Part shown: positions 32,943 to 43,990 of the stretch, piece by piece | Layout of the letters: each line of letters begins with the position of its first letter | Position numbering within the stretch: the first letter of the stretch is position 1 | DNA from: Aradus depressus | Taxonomy: Eukaryota > Arthropoda > Insecta > Hemiptera > Aradidae | DNA length: 64,000 bases | Assembly: GCA_963662175.1 (NCBI GenBank) | Contig: OY759215.1 | Coordinates: 55,445,213 to 55,509,212, forward strand | Direction of reading: 5' to 3' | Position numbers and translations under genes: made by a program | The notes under the pieces: model-generated | Database searches by the model: none | What the model was told of the DNA's origin: nothing | Seen by the model: the letters and a program-made list of their open reading frames with translations, nothing else

Positions 32943-33560
32943 GCTGTGAACTGCCACCAATAAAATCAATGTTTTTTTTGGACTATGTGCCCAATGTATA
33001 TAATATATAATATTTATCATAAATCTGGCATTTATTATTTGGTATGAAGGCAGTCTATCATAAGGGTGGGCTGTTTATAGACTAACGAATTGGGGAATTC
33101 TCTATTCCTCATGTATTTTTCAGCAATAGAATTTTTTTTTTTTTTAATCTTTTCTGAAAATTGACAATTATTCGGACATTTTTTCCTCTTTTCAAGTGAA
33201 TGAAAAAAGCATAATTTATCTGGGAAATGGTAAAAAAAATGTTGACCTTGATCCTTTTAGACCTCAACCTACCCTATTGGCGTAGTGTTCTCAAAAAAAT
33301 ATAAAAAAAATAGGAAAGTTTTAACATTGATTCAGTGAAGCCCGGTCTTGAAGAGGCAAAGTTGAGGATGTTCTCGACCCTTGAAAAATCTTTCGATATA
33401 AGAGAAATCTACTCCAGGAATTTATAGGGATCATATTCATGTCTGACCTTTTCTTCACATGCTGATAAATTGCCCCAATTTTCTTTTTATATACCTATTT
33501 CCATCAAGGACTTTTCCATATATACAGTTATTTAAATAACCAAACATATTTTTCAGCAAC
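32943..33560. other. Non-coding stretch, no feature recognised
   Basis: AT-rich; no gene or repeat family identified. Confidence 0.3.
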
Positions 33561-33770
33561 GTAAATAAAAGATCTATTGATTTTCAGTCAAATCGCTCGA
33601 AGATAGTGGGGCTAGGGAGGCAGGGATGATAAACATAAAACCCCTATAACTGCAGAATTAATCAATGTATCGACATCAAAACCACATTAGAACATTATCT
33701 TTCCACGAAATCAACCGGGTAAAAAAAAAAAAAACTATCGAAGTTATGAATAAATCGACATGAAATTATA
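33561..33770 (-). repeat. Family A fragment
   Basis: 'attgattttcagtcaaatcg', 'aacccctataactgcagaat' and 'taatcaatgtatcgacatca' follow the reverse family A order. Both ends are missing. Confidence 0.6.
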
Positions 33771-34169
33771 ATTACTTGGTTGAAAAATAAAAATTACATC
33801 AAATTCTATAACTAAAAAAAAATTATTACAAATAGAAAACTGGACTAAAGTCTAGAAAAAAGAGACTTTATATAACAAAAATGTGGGAAGAAAATACTAT
33901 TTACAAGATATAAATTTACTGGACATGCATACAAAATGAAAATATAATACAAAAAAAATAAAGCTCGTGAAAAAATTAAAAATTGAAAGGAAGACACTAA
34001 ATACTGCAGTATGTACAAAAGAGGCTTCAATATAAATGCAAATTATGTTAATAGTCAATGTATTAACGAAAATCCATCATCAGAGCATCAGCTACTTATT
34101 AGTTATCCACTCTTCACACAACTTTATAAGTCAGACCTTTTTTATGTAAGATAATCTTAGGCGCTTCGT
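33771..34169. other. Non-coding stretch, no feature recognised
   Basis: Very AT-rich; no gene supported. Confidence 0.3.
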
Positions 34170-34177
34170 AGAACTAA

Positions 34178-35062
34178 CCAGTTGTTGAAGTTCGCTTGTG
34201 TTTCTTTACATGTTTCTAAGACGTCGTTATTAAAAATTGGTAGTGATTGTACCGTTACAACATACTTATTAATTAGAGCTAAAGTAAAAAAAAAAAAAAG
34301 GAGAGAAAGGAAATATTGGAACTCCGTTACACCCACTTTCTCTTCCCAAATATTATCATTATGTAGTTCTTATCCTAAGGATCGGTTCTCAATCATTGTA
34401 CCCTACTTCTCAACAAGATTTCACTTGAGTGAAGTCAAGAAAACGGTTGAGGCCGGGGAGGAGGAACAAGAAGAGCCTCGGGTCGAACCGATGTGAAAGA
34501 GGCACAAACACAGATCGCATTGCTTAACAGCGTTCAGTCTCACGATCACTTACGAATGTACGATCGTGTATCACGTGAGTGGCGAGATTCTCTCATTGGT
34601 CGCTGTGTTTCGTTTCATGTCCCGGCCGCTCAGTGCGCCATTGTGCAAGTGGCTGATAGTTCGTGTATCACCATCGAGAGAATTTTAAGAACTGTACGGA
34701 ACTTATATAGATAGCGATTTTCCGCAATGACAATGACAACAATTAAAATCAAATATTAGAACCAGATCTTCAAAATTCATTAACAGTTGGCATCAAACCA
34801 GATTTTTCCGATATTACTAAACAAATACGACATTGCTCACATTAAATTCTAATTCAAAAAGTAAATTTGTAATTTAATTTAAATGTACCCATGTATATTG
34901 TTTAAATAAAAAAATAATAAATAATTTGATTTTTAACTACATACACACACACGCGTATATATATACTATGCATGGTATATATTATATTATAGGGGGTACA
35001 ACTTATAATTATTTTCGTCTTAGGCGTACGCGATCAAAAAAGTTTGGAGATCGCTGCTCTAC
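34178..35062. mobile_element. Possible hAT-like non-autonomous element
   Basis: The right end reads, in complement, 'gagcagcgatctccaaactt', close to the CAG-x-G-x-x-x-x-CAAACTT ends of hAT elements. An 8-bp AGAACTAA occurs at both flanks (34170-34177 and 35063-35070), the duplication length used by hAT. The left end (CCAGTTGTTGAAG) matches the right end poorly, so the boundaries are tentative. The interior has a GC-richer patch (34430-34690) but no transposase motif. Confidence 0.4.
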
Positions 35063-35070
35063 AGAACTAA

Positions 35071-35880
35071 AGGTACATTGGAAACGCCTGCGATCCCATT
35101 GAAAGCAAACCATGACCACCTTCAGAAAACCTTCAATTCAACAGACGGCAATTTGTTGTTACAAACATGAAGAACTTTATAAAACTATATTTTATTAAAA
35201 CGAGAGTTCACAAAAGTCTCTTCAGTTTAATAACGTTCAACTCGTTCCATAAGAACTTAATACTCTCAGAGATAAATTGAAAAAGGTTTATTTTTATTAC
35301 TACCACAAGCGGAAAATTGAGCTTCCAGAAGGGCGTCAAATTTCATTTTTAATTAAAGTAGTCATAAATTATATTGTTTAAAATGAATTTTCGTTGAAAT
35401 GAGATACAGAACTGTTCGGCTCTCACTGAGATAGAAATATATATTTTTATATCAGTATTGGAGGGCTCCATCTAGCAAAGAATCCTTGTGCAGATATATT
35501 TCTACACGACCTAACTAATATTTTATTGAACTACTTCATAAAATTTAATAAGTAAAGATAAAGTGCCATAAGTTGAATTGAAAGCACTTTTATACATACA
35601 GGCTCTTACTTTTCATTTATTTTCAGCAAATATGCATAATTTCTTATCCTCTCTTCACATAAAAATATTCTTATCTTAAGAACGAATGTAAATGGAGAAT
35701 ACTATCTTTTGTTTTGTCAGTTGAAGATGTTGTAATTTGTAATCGTGATGTATGTATGGATTTCTTTTTGATTTATATATTAAGCTAACTAACTATATTA
35801 AGCTACAACTAAACAGATATTGCACAACCAACGGATGGTAGTACGTAAATAAATTACTAAGACAAAGAAACGTTCTTGTG
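35071..35880. other. Non-coding stretch, no feature recognised
   Basis: AT-rich; nothing supported. Confidence 0.3.
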
Positions 35881-35883
35881 TCC

Positions 35884-35901
35884 GTTTCCCAAGATCATCA
35901 G
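35884..35901 (-). other. Hammerhead-like core motif
   Basis: The minus strand reads CTGATGA, then TCTTGG, then GAAAC. The spacer is only 6 nt, the shortest of the nine occurrences in the window. It is followed by GGACACAAGAACG. Confidence 0.4.
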
Positions 35902-36099
35902 CACATGTTTCCATATGCAAATTTTATTAGATTTGTAAATAAGTTAAAACACAGACCTAATGAGAAAGAAAATGTTACATATAAATATTCTATTTTATTT
36001 CCTACTTTACCCACAATCCCGCAAGGAGATTAAACAGTGTTTGACACAGAGGTCGAAAGGTAAGAAGTGATGAGTGCGTTTTTCCTCTGTCATATATAT

Positions 36100-36446
36100 A
36101 GGTTAGGTTAGGTTTTATGACTCATGCCCGGGCTTTAACTACGAGGTCATATCGCCTACTACCAGAGCGCTCTTTCGTCACTCTGGTGGACATGAGCCCG
36201 ACTCTACTGTGGGAGTCCTAAATTTTGCCTACCCTAAATTTTTATTCATCTAGGGTAGGGGTCTTTAACGAGTACCTGACATCGTACAGGCTCGGGACCA
36301 TCGCTTAACGTCCCATCCGAAGGACGGCGTGCTTAAGTTTATTTTACCTCCCAGATAAAATAAACTAAGGGCCTCGGTCGGGCTACGAACCCACGACCTT
36401 GAGCTCAGAAGTCAAGCACGCTTACCACTGAGCTACCGGCGCCCTC
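36100..36446 (-). mobile_element. SINE1, full copy with TTAGG tail
   Basis: Complete: left tail 'ggttaggttaggtttta', full body, then 'taccactgagctaccggcgc', which is the complement of the tRNA-like head with box A. It is nearly identical to the copy at 15886-16234 over the whole length. Confidence 0.92.
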
Positions 36447-36504
36447 TTTTAAATTATATATGTTGCAGTCAAAGTATGAATTCCAGTGAATGTATACATT
36501 AACT

Positions 36505-36524
36505 AGTCAATGTATACATTGACT
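36505..36524. repeat. 20-bp perfect palindrome
   Basis: AGTCAATGTATACATTGACT is self-complementary. Related GTATACATT words lie close by (36491, 36550), suggesting a small family of TATAC-centred inverted words. No function is inferred. Confidence 0.5.
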
Positions 36525-36839
36525 GAATTCTCTAGTCAAAGTGTACATGGATGTATACACTTACGTCTAAGCCTTAGTGAAAATATAAATAGCATTAATA
36601 ACATAAATAGAAATATTACAAAAGTTGGGGGCGTATTTGCCGGCGTTCCGCCGGCGGGACGATATATCTGCCCCTCCCGTCGTTCCTATATTTGAAGTAG
36701 TACAGGTTCTAGCTTATAATTAAAATTCTCATGTCCATATACTATATATATTTTTTTCTTTTCGTATAGTACATCAGCGTGTCTGTCAGTCCAGCCGTTG
36801 GTTGTGGATTGTACAATTGTATCGCTGTGGCTAGATGAA

Positions 36840-37272
36840 TTTACTTACCTAAGTCTTCGGGCAATCACATCTTTGTAATGACACAAAATTTCATATGTGA
36901 ATTTAAAGACCCATAAGGACAACATCTATTAATTTTTTCACGGAATTTAGCCAAAGATAAGGAGGGGTCAGAGGGGGCTCCACTCAAAAAACCCAATAAC
37001 TGCCTATGTAATGAATATATCGATATAAATATATAGAATTTAATTTTAATTCAAAACACCCTAGGGACGGCATTTATTAATTTTCGATGGAAGGGGGGGA
37101 TCAGAGGAGTGGTCCCAAAAACCCTAATAACTGCCGATGCAATGAATATATGGAGACAACATTTAGTATGAGAATTTAGTAACTCCCACGTATATCAATT
37201 ATTGATTAGTCCCAACAGTCTATTGGTTTTGGAGGGAGAGCGTAAACGTCTTTGATTAGATCATGCTGGGGA
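36840..37272 (-). repeat. Family A repeat, reverse, with two internal units and terminal end
   Basis: Contains 'acctgcctatgtaatgaata'-type and 'actgccgatgcaatgaatat' blocks, each preceded by a 'tattaattttc' and 'ggggtcagaggg'-type block. It ends at 'gatcatgctggggaattg' near 37262. It shows the internal duplication of the family well. Confidence 0.65.
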
Positions 37273-37787
37273 ATTGCATTGTAGGTGGTTCACCGATTAC
37301 TTTTTTGTTTGGTATTTTTTTGACCATAAGGTTTTTTGAAAACATTTGCGAAACCATGTTTATGGGAAGGTTTTTTTAAATTTTGGCTTCTAGATAACAC
37401 TTAAGAAGTATTGCACAAAATGTTGGTTACACCCTGCACAGTCCAACCCGGTAACCATTGTTTAACATGGTTTAATGTGAATGACTACATATATCAACCC
37501 TTTTAGTCTCCATCCAGGTGAATTAGGGTCGGTATAATAGCCATGTAATCCGCAGGCAGGCAGCATGGAGCCCGGGTCTACCCAGGAAACCTTTAGACAT
37601 ACATTTATGGATAATGTGGCTCCACATTTATACATTTATGTTAAGCTTTCCGGCGGCCAATCAAAAATAAGCAAGGAAGAAGGTCTGGGGGATTTTTTAG
37701 ATTACTGAACACTTTCAAGCTACACAAAACATTGCAGCCAATTGGAAGGAAGGATCAAACCAACTCGACAGTGAATCAACGGCATTG
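37273..37787. other. Non-coding stretch, no feature recognised
   Basis: No gene supported. A GC-richer patch 'gcaggcagcatggagcccgg' lies near 37550. Confidence 0.3.
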
Positions 37788-38945
37788 TACTTCCCCAGGA
37801 TGAATTCATGAAATAAGTATTCATTCTCTCTCTAAAACCAATCGTTCGTTTGGACTACAAATCAGTAGTTGACTTAAAGGGGCTTCTGAATCCTTATACG
37901 TAATATCGTGTCGATAGATTTAAATATCGGAAGATATTATACTCGGCGACACGAAATAAGGCGGCAGGGTGGAAAAGCGGCGTTGTCAATTCTTGCATTA
38001 CCACCCACTGGGTTGGGTGCGAACTTTACATAGGTAGGAAAGGTCTGACGCCGGGGGTAGGCAACGTGGCTCTCACAGCGTTGTCACATATGGTGCTTTA
38101 GGTGCCGGCCACGCCTCCTCTCCTCGATCCCTGGTTCCAAGAGCGGCAACATGGCATATTTCCCGAACCGCTTTATTTCGGGTACCGTATAGGCATTCAG
38201 CGTTGAGCCCCCTCCTCTGATCCCTCCCTTCCCTTCGGCCAATTCTGTGGAAAATTAATAGGTGCTGCCCTTATGAGGTTTTGAATTTAAATATAAAATT
38301 GAATATCGATACATTCATTACTTCGACAGTTATTTAAGTTCTTAGGACTGTGTGGACTTGTCGTCCTTATGGGGATTCTGAATATACACATAAAAGTTCG
38401 TATCGATAAATTCTTTCTATCGGGAGTTATCGTGTTCCCAAACACGCACACACACGGACAGGCATATATAGGTACATTCATAAGGGTGTCGGAAAACATT
38501 TATGTCGGATTTCTGACCAGTTATATAACTTCCTCAGAGGGCGCCGGTAGCTCAGTGGTATGCGTGCTTGCCTACTGAGCTCAGGATCCGTGGGTTCGAA
38601 ACCCGGCCGAGGCCCTTAGTTTATTTTATCTGAGAAGTAAAATAAACATAAGCAAGCCGTCTTTTGGATGGGACGTTAAGCGATGGTCCCGAGCCTGTAC
38701 GATGTCAGGTACTTGTTAAAGACCTCTACACTAGGTGAATAAAAATTTAGGGTAGGCAAAATTTAGGACTCTCATAGTAGGGTAGGGCTCATGTCCACCA
38801 GAGTGACGAAAGAGCACTCTGGTAGTAGGCGATATGACCTCGTAGTTAAAGCCCGGGCATAAGTCATAATAACTAACTATAACTTCCTCTATACTTCGTA
38901 TATATGCAGCTGACTAATCCTACATATATAACATATTAAACTATT
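37788..38945 (+). repeat. Family A repeat, forward, interrupted twice
   Basis: The left end 'acttccccaggatgaattca' (37790) leads into 'gtcgatagatttaaatatcg'. An unrelated GC-rich segment (about 37925-38200) interrupts it. Family A resumes with 'attctgtggaaaattaatag', 'atcgatacattcattacttc' and 'tatcgggagttatcgtgttc'. SINE1 (38536-38877) interrupts the near-terminal 'tataacttcctc', which continues at 38878. Confidence 0.65.
38536..38877 (+). mobile_element. SINE1, full copy with 12-bp target duplication
   Basis: The head 'ggcgccggtagctcagtggt' contains box A, and 'ggttcgaaacc' is a good box B. Body and 'aagcccgggcataagtcata' follow, and the tail is 'ataactaac'. It is flanked by TATAACTTCCTC at 38524-38535 and 38878-38889. 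This copy has the best-preserved internal RNA polymerase III promoter in the window. Confidence 0.93.
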
Positions 38946-38991
38946 TTAAGCTGAGAAGACAACATACTTAAATACGAGATGTTTATTATGA

Positions 38992-39302
38992 TTAATGCCC
39001 GGGCTTTAACTACGAGGTAATTTCGCCTACTACCAGAGTGCTCTTTTGACTCATTGGTGGACATGAGCCCGACTCTACCATTTTGACTACCCTTAATTTT
39101 CAATCCTAAGGCATGGGACTTTAACGAGTACTTAACATCGTACAGGCGCGGTATCAACGCTTAACAACCCTTCCGAAGGACGGCATGCTCACGTTTCTAT
39201 TAGCTCCCAGATAATAAAAATCTAAGGGCCTTGACTGAGTTTCGATTCCGCGATCTTGAGCTCAGTATGCAAGCACGCTACCTCTAAGATATCTAGCGAA
39301 AA
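38992..39302 (-). repeat. SINE1 copy, decayed
   Basis: Follows SINE1 from 'tgcccgggctttaactacga' to 'acgctacctctaagatatct', with many substitutions ('gagtttcgattccgcgatct' in place of a good box B). Confidence 0.85.
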
Positions 39303-40050
39303 ATCGTAGTTCAAAAAATAATTAGGTAGAAAGGAAATACTAGTTGAAAAAAAGGTAGTATTTTAGGAAGTGGGATGATGGTGCTTTAGGAATCCCGAGA
39401 GGCTACCTAAAGAAATGCTTGAAATAACTTTTATATTTAGTCCTTTTGTATATAAAACGAACTCATTAGAAATGTATAGCCACAAACTTTGTTTTTAGTG
39501 CTTTTGTAAAAGGTAGATATAACTATATATTTTTATGATTTGACAATTAGAGAACTCGTGTTGTACCCGGGTGAATCGAAACCTTGAAATCGTCGAATTC
39601 TCATAACAAGCAGACTGAACATTATAATTATTAAATGTGTATTAATTATATCAACGTAATATTCGCCTATGGTAGTACTCTTCATTGTGACTTGTTCCCT
39701 CGTTTCTGTAATATTTTTTATTTAAAGAATTATGCCGTCGTTATCAACAAAATAAATTGAAATAACATAGAAAAAATTGTTGGTAATGTAAATTTCATAA
39801 TTATGTTGCCGTCCAGTTAGAGTTGTTTATAGAGCAAGCAATTATAAAAAGTCAATGTTTGACCTGTAACTTTACTGCCACTCAAGCTCTTTCTTCTGTC
39901 AATACTTCACTACCTTATGTAGGCCAAACAGTTTTAACAAGAAATATTATATCTAACAGTCCTTTGGCTTATGTAAAGTAAATTATTTTAGAGTTCCTCC
40001 AAAGACGAAGGCTTCTAAAGTGTGCTATAATATAATTCAAGTTTGCTGAT
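39303..40050. other. Non-coding stretch, no feature recognised
   Basis: AT-rich; no gene supported. Confidence 0.3.
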
Positions 40051-40058
40051 TCTTTTCC

Positions 40059-40140
40059 CGAATTTCTTACAGAGGTGCCTTCAGCTATTTGACAATATTA
40101 CGGGACTTCTACATCCCTTGTTCGGGTACCTCCAAGAACT
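40059..40140. repeat. Fragment related to the hairpin repeat at 47.1 kb
   Basis: 'atttcttacagaggtgcctt' and 'tttgacaatattacgggact' parallel 'atttcttccagaggtgcctt' and 'tttgacaatatttcgggaca' at 47.1 kb, in the same order and spacing. It is a shared repeat family of unknown type. Confidence 0.5.
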
Positions 40141-40683
40141 ATCTGCTTGACATGTCCTGCGTAATTATCTCATTGCCCAACGACCAATCACTGGCGCTCT
40201 CAGCTTGACTCCAGTGACGGCGGACATGCGCCGCATGACGGCGGTAATGTTAATACCAGTCATCCACAGTTCGGACAAGACCAACCCATCTTCTTTAGTG
40301 AAGTTCTTCGGCATTAAAAAAAATTCAATTCTCTCAAGGACCTTTCTTCTTCTAGGATCTTTACTTATGTTAGTCAAACATGATCAGATGTTCACACACA
40401 CTAGTGTGTTTGGCTACATTTGATTTTAGTGTTCAATTGTGCTTCACATCACTAATTATTAGTTCAGCCAGACACCTTTCTTCCTGCTTGCCCCCAGGTA
40501 GTTCGACAGCAGTCGCAGGACAGCTCATAATATTTCATTTCTTTGCTCTGGCAAGTCTCTGGACAATAACCATAACCTAGCAAAACCGAGGAATGAGAGT
40601 TAAATAATTCCCAAAACTCACATCTCCTAACCTAGTAATCCCTATAAATAAGAATGGGAACCTGTTGCCGTAGGTATTTTCAT

Positions 40684-40965
40684 ACGAGAGCGTCGGTATC
40701 TTAGAGGCAGCACGCTTGCTTAGTGAGTTCAAGATCGCGGGTTCGAAACCCGGCCGAGTCCTTTAGGTTTTTTGCCGTCCTTCGGTTGGGACGATAAGCG
40801 ATGGTCCCGAGCCTGTACGATGTCAGGTATTCGTTAATGAACCTTACCCCATAGTAGAGTCGGGCTCATGTCCACCAGAGTCACGAAAGACGCTCTGGTA
40901 GTACGCGATATGACCTTGTTAAAGCCCGGACATGAGTCCATGATAACTAACTTGCTCTAAATAAC
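40684..40965 (+). mobile_element. SINE1 copy with internal deletions
   Basis: The head has an altered box A ('ggtatcttagaggcagcac') and an intact box B, 'ggttcgaaacc'. The body lacks part of the 'ttattttatctgggaggtaa' region. It ends 'catgagtccatgataactaa'. It sits about 18 bp from an inverted SINE1 at 40983. Confidence 0.88.
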
Positions 40966-40982
40966 CTAGTTATGTAAACTGT

Positions 40983-41291
40983 GTTAGTTATTATGACTCA
41001 TGCCCGGGCTTTAACTATAGCCTACTACCAGAGCGCTCTTTCGTCACTCTGGTGGACATGAGCCCGACTCTACTGTGGGAGCCCTAAATTTTTATTCACC
41101 TAGTGCAGGGGTCTTTAACGAGTAGGTACCTGACATCGTACAGGCTCGGGACCATCGCTTAATGTCCCATCCGAAGGACGGCGTGCTCAAGTTTATTTTA
41201 CCTCCTAAAAAAAATAAACGGGCCTCGGCCGGGTTTCGAACCCACGGCTTTGAGCTCAGACGGCATACCACTGAGCTACCGGCGCCCTCAA
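40983..41291 (-). mobile_element. SINE1 copy, near-complete
   Basis: From the tail 'ttagttattatgactcatgc' through the body to 'ggtttcgaacc' (box B) and 'ccactgagctaccggcgccc'. Together with 40684-40965 it makes a tail-to-tail inverted pair. Confidence 0.9.
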
Positions 41292-41614
41292 AAAACATAA
41301 CCTGTGTATTAGCCCATTAATTTAGATACAAATTATAATCTGTTGTAACATTCGAAATGTTGTTCTCTTAATACCTTCTACATGAAAATCATTTACATTT
41401 TATTTGAAAGCCTTCTATTGCTTTAATAATTTCATTTTGAGAAAATAAACCAAATTTAACTATTTATATTATGGCAAATACATGTAGTTAGATAAATATT
41501 AATACACACCTAATACAGTACCTACATACATATGTCTACTTTATATAGAAATTAATTATTGTTCATTAAAAATCCTTGTTAATGAACACTGAACCTGATA
41601 TCATCTTGTATTTA

Positions 41615-41850
41615 GTTAGTTATTATGAACCACACCCAGGCTTTAACTATCGCCTGCTATTCGAAGGCACTTTCTTCGCTCTAGTGGACATGATGCCCTA
41701 TTCGACTGTGGGAGTCCTATATTTTGCCTACCTAGGTTTTTTGAGCTAAGGTAGGAATCTTCAACGAGTACCTGACATGACCCAGGCTCTGGACCATTGC
41801 TTAAGGTCCAATCCGAAGGATGGCATGCTCAAGGTTTTTTCCCTTTCACA
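41615..41850 (-). repeat. SINE1 fragment, decayed
   Basis: 'gttagttattatgaaccaca', 'tcgcctgctattcgaaggca', 'gactgtgggagtcctatatt' and 'caatccgaaggatggcatgc' mark the 3' two-thirds. The head is missing. Confidence 0.8.
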
Positions 41851-42400
41851 ATAAACAAGTAAAGTCCAGTAGATGTAGAGATGGATGGAGGGAGGTTTCA
41901 TTTAGAGTCCCTTGAACAAGTAGGTCGAGGCTGGCTCTGGAGGTTCAGTACAAGCATCACAAGGAATGTAGCTCTGTTTTTGTTCCGCCCCTCTTCAGAT
42001 TTTCAATTACTTAACACATACACACACATCCTTTCTAGTTTTCTGTAGCAAGGCCAACATAGCAGCACTACAAAGAGCAGTTACTCACTTCATTTCAATT
42101 CAAAAAACATGTGTATTGTAGTCCTTACATGTGTAGTGTATCGTACATAATGAATATATCAAAAATAATTTTATAAAAATAGATCAAAAAAGCTGACTAC
42201 GAAAATAAGTCAATTATAATCCAAAAAACAGTAAAAAGTTGAAAATTTATAAAAGCATTTGGTATCTAAATGAAAAAACACACAAAACACCAAATTCGAG
42301 TGAAGGATCGTCAGACACCTATCGATTTTCAATCACATAGGTGAAATGGTTTTAAAGTCACGACTTAGTTATTTGTGTGTTTCACCGACAACTTTCTTTT
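41851..42400. other. Non-coding stretch upstream of a candidate terminal exon
   Basis: No gene seen. A CA run ('cacatacacacacatc') lies near 42015. Confidence 0.3.
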
Positions 42401-42418
42401 CCTATACTCAGTTCATAG

Positions 42419-42697
42419 ACCAGAAGAAGGGAAGTGGAAGTGTTCCCAAATGTTGTCAAAAAATGTAAAAAAGAAGACATCTCTGGAAAAAGAAAAGGCC
42501 GGAAAAAATCAACACAGAGCCGTGCAGGTCCTATGGCGAAGGCGACGAGGCACCCTAATTGTTCTTTTCCTTATTATAAATCTACCGGTGACAAAGCCAA
42601 ATATAGACAAGAGTACAAAACCAATATCTACTATACAAAACACACTGTAGAAAATTTTGCTTTCATTAAGGTCATAAGAGCCATGCGTTGTTTATAA
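42419..42697 (+). CDS. Candidate terminal exon, unrecognised basic protein
   Basis: A pyrimidine-rich tract ('ttcttttcctatactcag') precedes two possible AG acceptors (42411 and 42418). From 42419 one frame stays open to TAA at 42695-42697, giving about 92 residues. It is rich in lysine and arginine (for example CKKEDISGKRKGRKK), then has 'NCSFPYYKSTGDKAKYR' and ends 'KVIRAMRCL'. An AATAAA signal follows 14 bases after the stop. The ordered composition and polyadenylation signal suggest a real or recently dead last exon. No family is recognised and no upstream exon was found, so it could also be transposon-derived. Confidence 0.3.
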   Translation, partial: TRRREVEVFPNVVKKCKKEDISGKRKGRKKSTQSRAGPMAKATRHPNCSFPYYKSTGDKAKYRQEYKTNIYYTKHTVENFAFIKVIRAMRCL

Positions 42698-43229
42698 TTT
42701 ACTTTTCTTTAATAAATGACTATTTGTGATAAATGTTTCTAGTTTTATTTGAAAAAAAATTGACTTATGTTCCTTTCCTTAAAAACTACTTTACTAAACT
42801 GAAAGTTGTGTTCTTAAAAAAAATATATTTTTATGTTTTTCAATATTACCTATATCAAAGATTATTTATAAAATCAATTTTATATGTACATATATTTATA
42901 TATTTTATTACCTATCGTTATTATGTATATAGGTAATAATTATGTTTAATAGTTGATAATATAATGTTTGAAAATAAAATATTGTTGTCGTTACACATCT
43001 TATTAATTACCTTGCTCAAGTATTTATTTAGAAAATGATAATTATTAACGTATTCAAAATGTAAAGGGGAAAAACATAAAAACATTCGAGTAGGTATTTT
43101 AATTGTGGAGGGGGGCAGCGTTATCGTTATTTGTACACGGTCGGCCAATACTCGTTGCACAGCCGTGAGCACAGTAACATTCCAGAGAAGCAAAAAAAAC
43201 ATTTGTTGTGATTTTCAAAATAGGGAATA
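42698..43229. other. Non-coding stretch, strongly AT-rich
   Basis: Contains an AATAAA at about 42709-42714 downstream of the candidate exon. Nothing else is supported. Confidence 0.35.
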
Positions 43230-43330
43230 TGTTATACCGTAGCGGTTTTCAATCTTTCTATTTGGCGTACCATCTAATTATGTACAATACATATATTTTC
43301 GGAATCTCTTTTAATTGATACCCCCTACCG
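43230..43330. repeat. hAT-like terminus
   Basis: 'cggttttcaatctttctatt' and 'ggcgtaccatc' resemble the CAG-x-GGTT-CTCAA...GGCGTACC left ends of hAT MITEs. No matching right end was located, so it is a fragment. Confidence 0.35.
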
Positions 43331-43714
43331 AATTGGTTTTGTTGACTTTTGATTTTTAGAGTTTGATAATTTGGCGGTCAGACAAATCAAATATTGGGTA
43401 TATCATTAAAATGACTGACTGGTTGGATTGTTGGCTTTCCGAAGAAACAAAGGATATAACATACATACAAAATTTTGAAAAACAATACCAGTTAGGAACA
43501 ACTTAATTCATTAATTCGTTCTAGGCAATACATTGCAGGTGATTCAATGACATTTTTTAAAATTTAATTTCAAGGTGTGACAGAATTTCAAAGTGTACAT
43601 TTAATAACAAAGTAAGTGAACGTTTTTCAATCGTTTTAAACGCTAGAGCCTCCAAATAGATCTCTAATTTCCATGCCAGAATACATTTCTGCGATCTGGA
43701 TCTAGTGGAAAACT
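43331..43714. other. Non-coding stretch, no feature recognised
   Basis: AT-rich; nothing supported. Confidence 0.3.
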
Positions 43715-43850
43715 AATAAAATAAATAAAAACAAAGATCTTGTTTAACTTTTATATTGTCAAATTCCAGAAAACTATATACATAAAGTGTAACGGTTTCG
43801 GCTTACGTCATCCTCAGAACAAAGGTCAAAAGTGACACTTAAATTAGCTA
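43715..43850 (-). repeat. Penelope-like or hammerhead-like motif element, single arm
   Basis: The minus strand of 43794-43816 reads CTGAGGA, 11 nt, then GAAACCG. The flanking 'aataaaaacaaagatcttgt' resembles the outer arm of the 18.5 and 45.65 kb elements. Confidence 0.5.
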
Positions 43851-43869
43851 GGTTGTCATATTTAATTAA

Positions 43870-43990
43870 TTTCTAATTCCCCTCCTTTTGGTGGATTTGA
43901 TTAATATGCCCGTCTCCTTAAGGGGGTGGATACACAAATAAAATTTCGTATTGATACATTCATTCTATTGGGAGTGTCTACGCACAACCT
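43870..43990 (+). repeat. Family A fragment
   Basis: 'acacaaataaaatttcgtat', 'tgatacattcattctattgg' and 'gagtgtct' follow the forward order near the right half of family A. Confidence 0.55.

Noticed and set aside
34182..34496. Protein-coding gene of 104 residues
   Set aside because: Low-complexity lysine and glutamate stretches, no splice context or recognised motif, and it lies in a probable transposon.
38536..38612. Functional tRNA gene
   Set aside because: Boxes A and B are present, but the sequence is followed by the full SINE body and flanked by a target duplication; it is a SINE head.
40165..40377. Minus-strand ORF of 70 residues
   Set aside because: Reasonable composition but no splice sites, no partner exons and no family resemblance.
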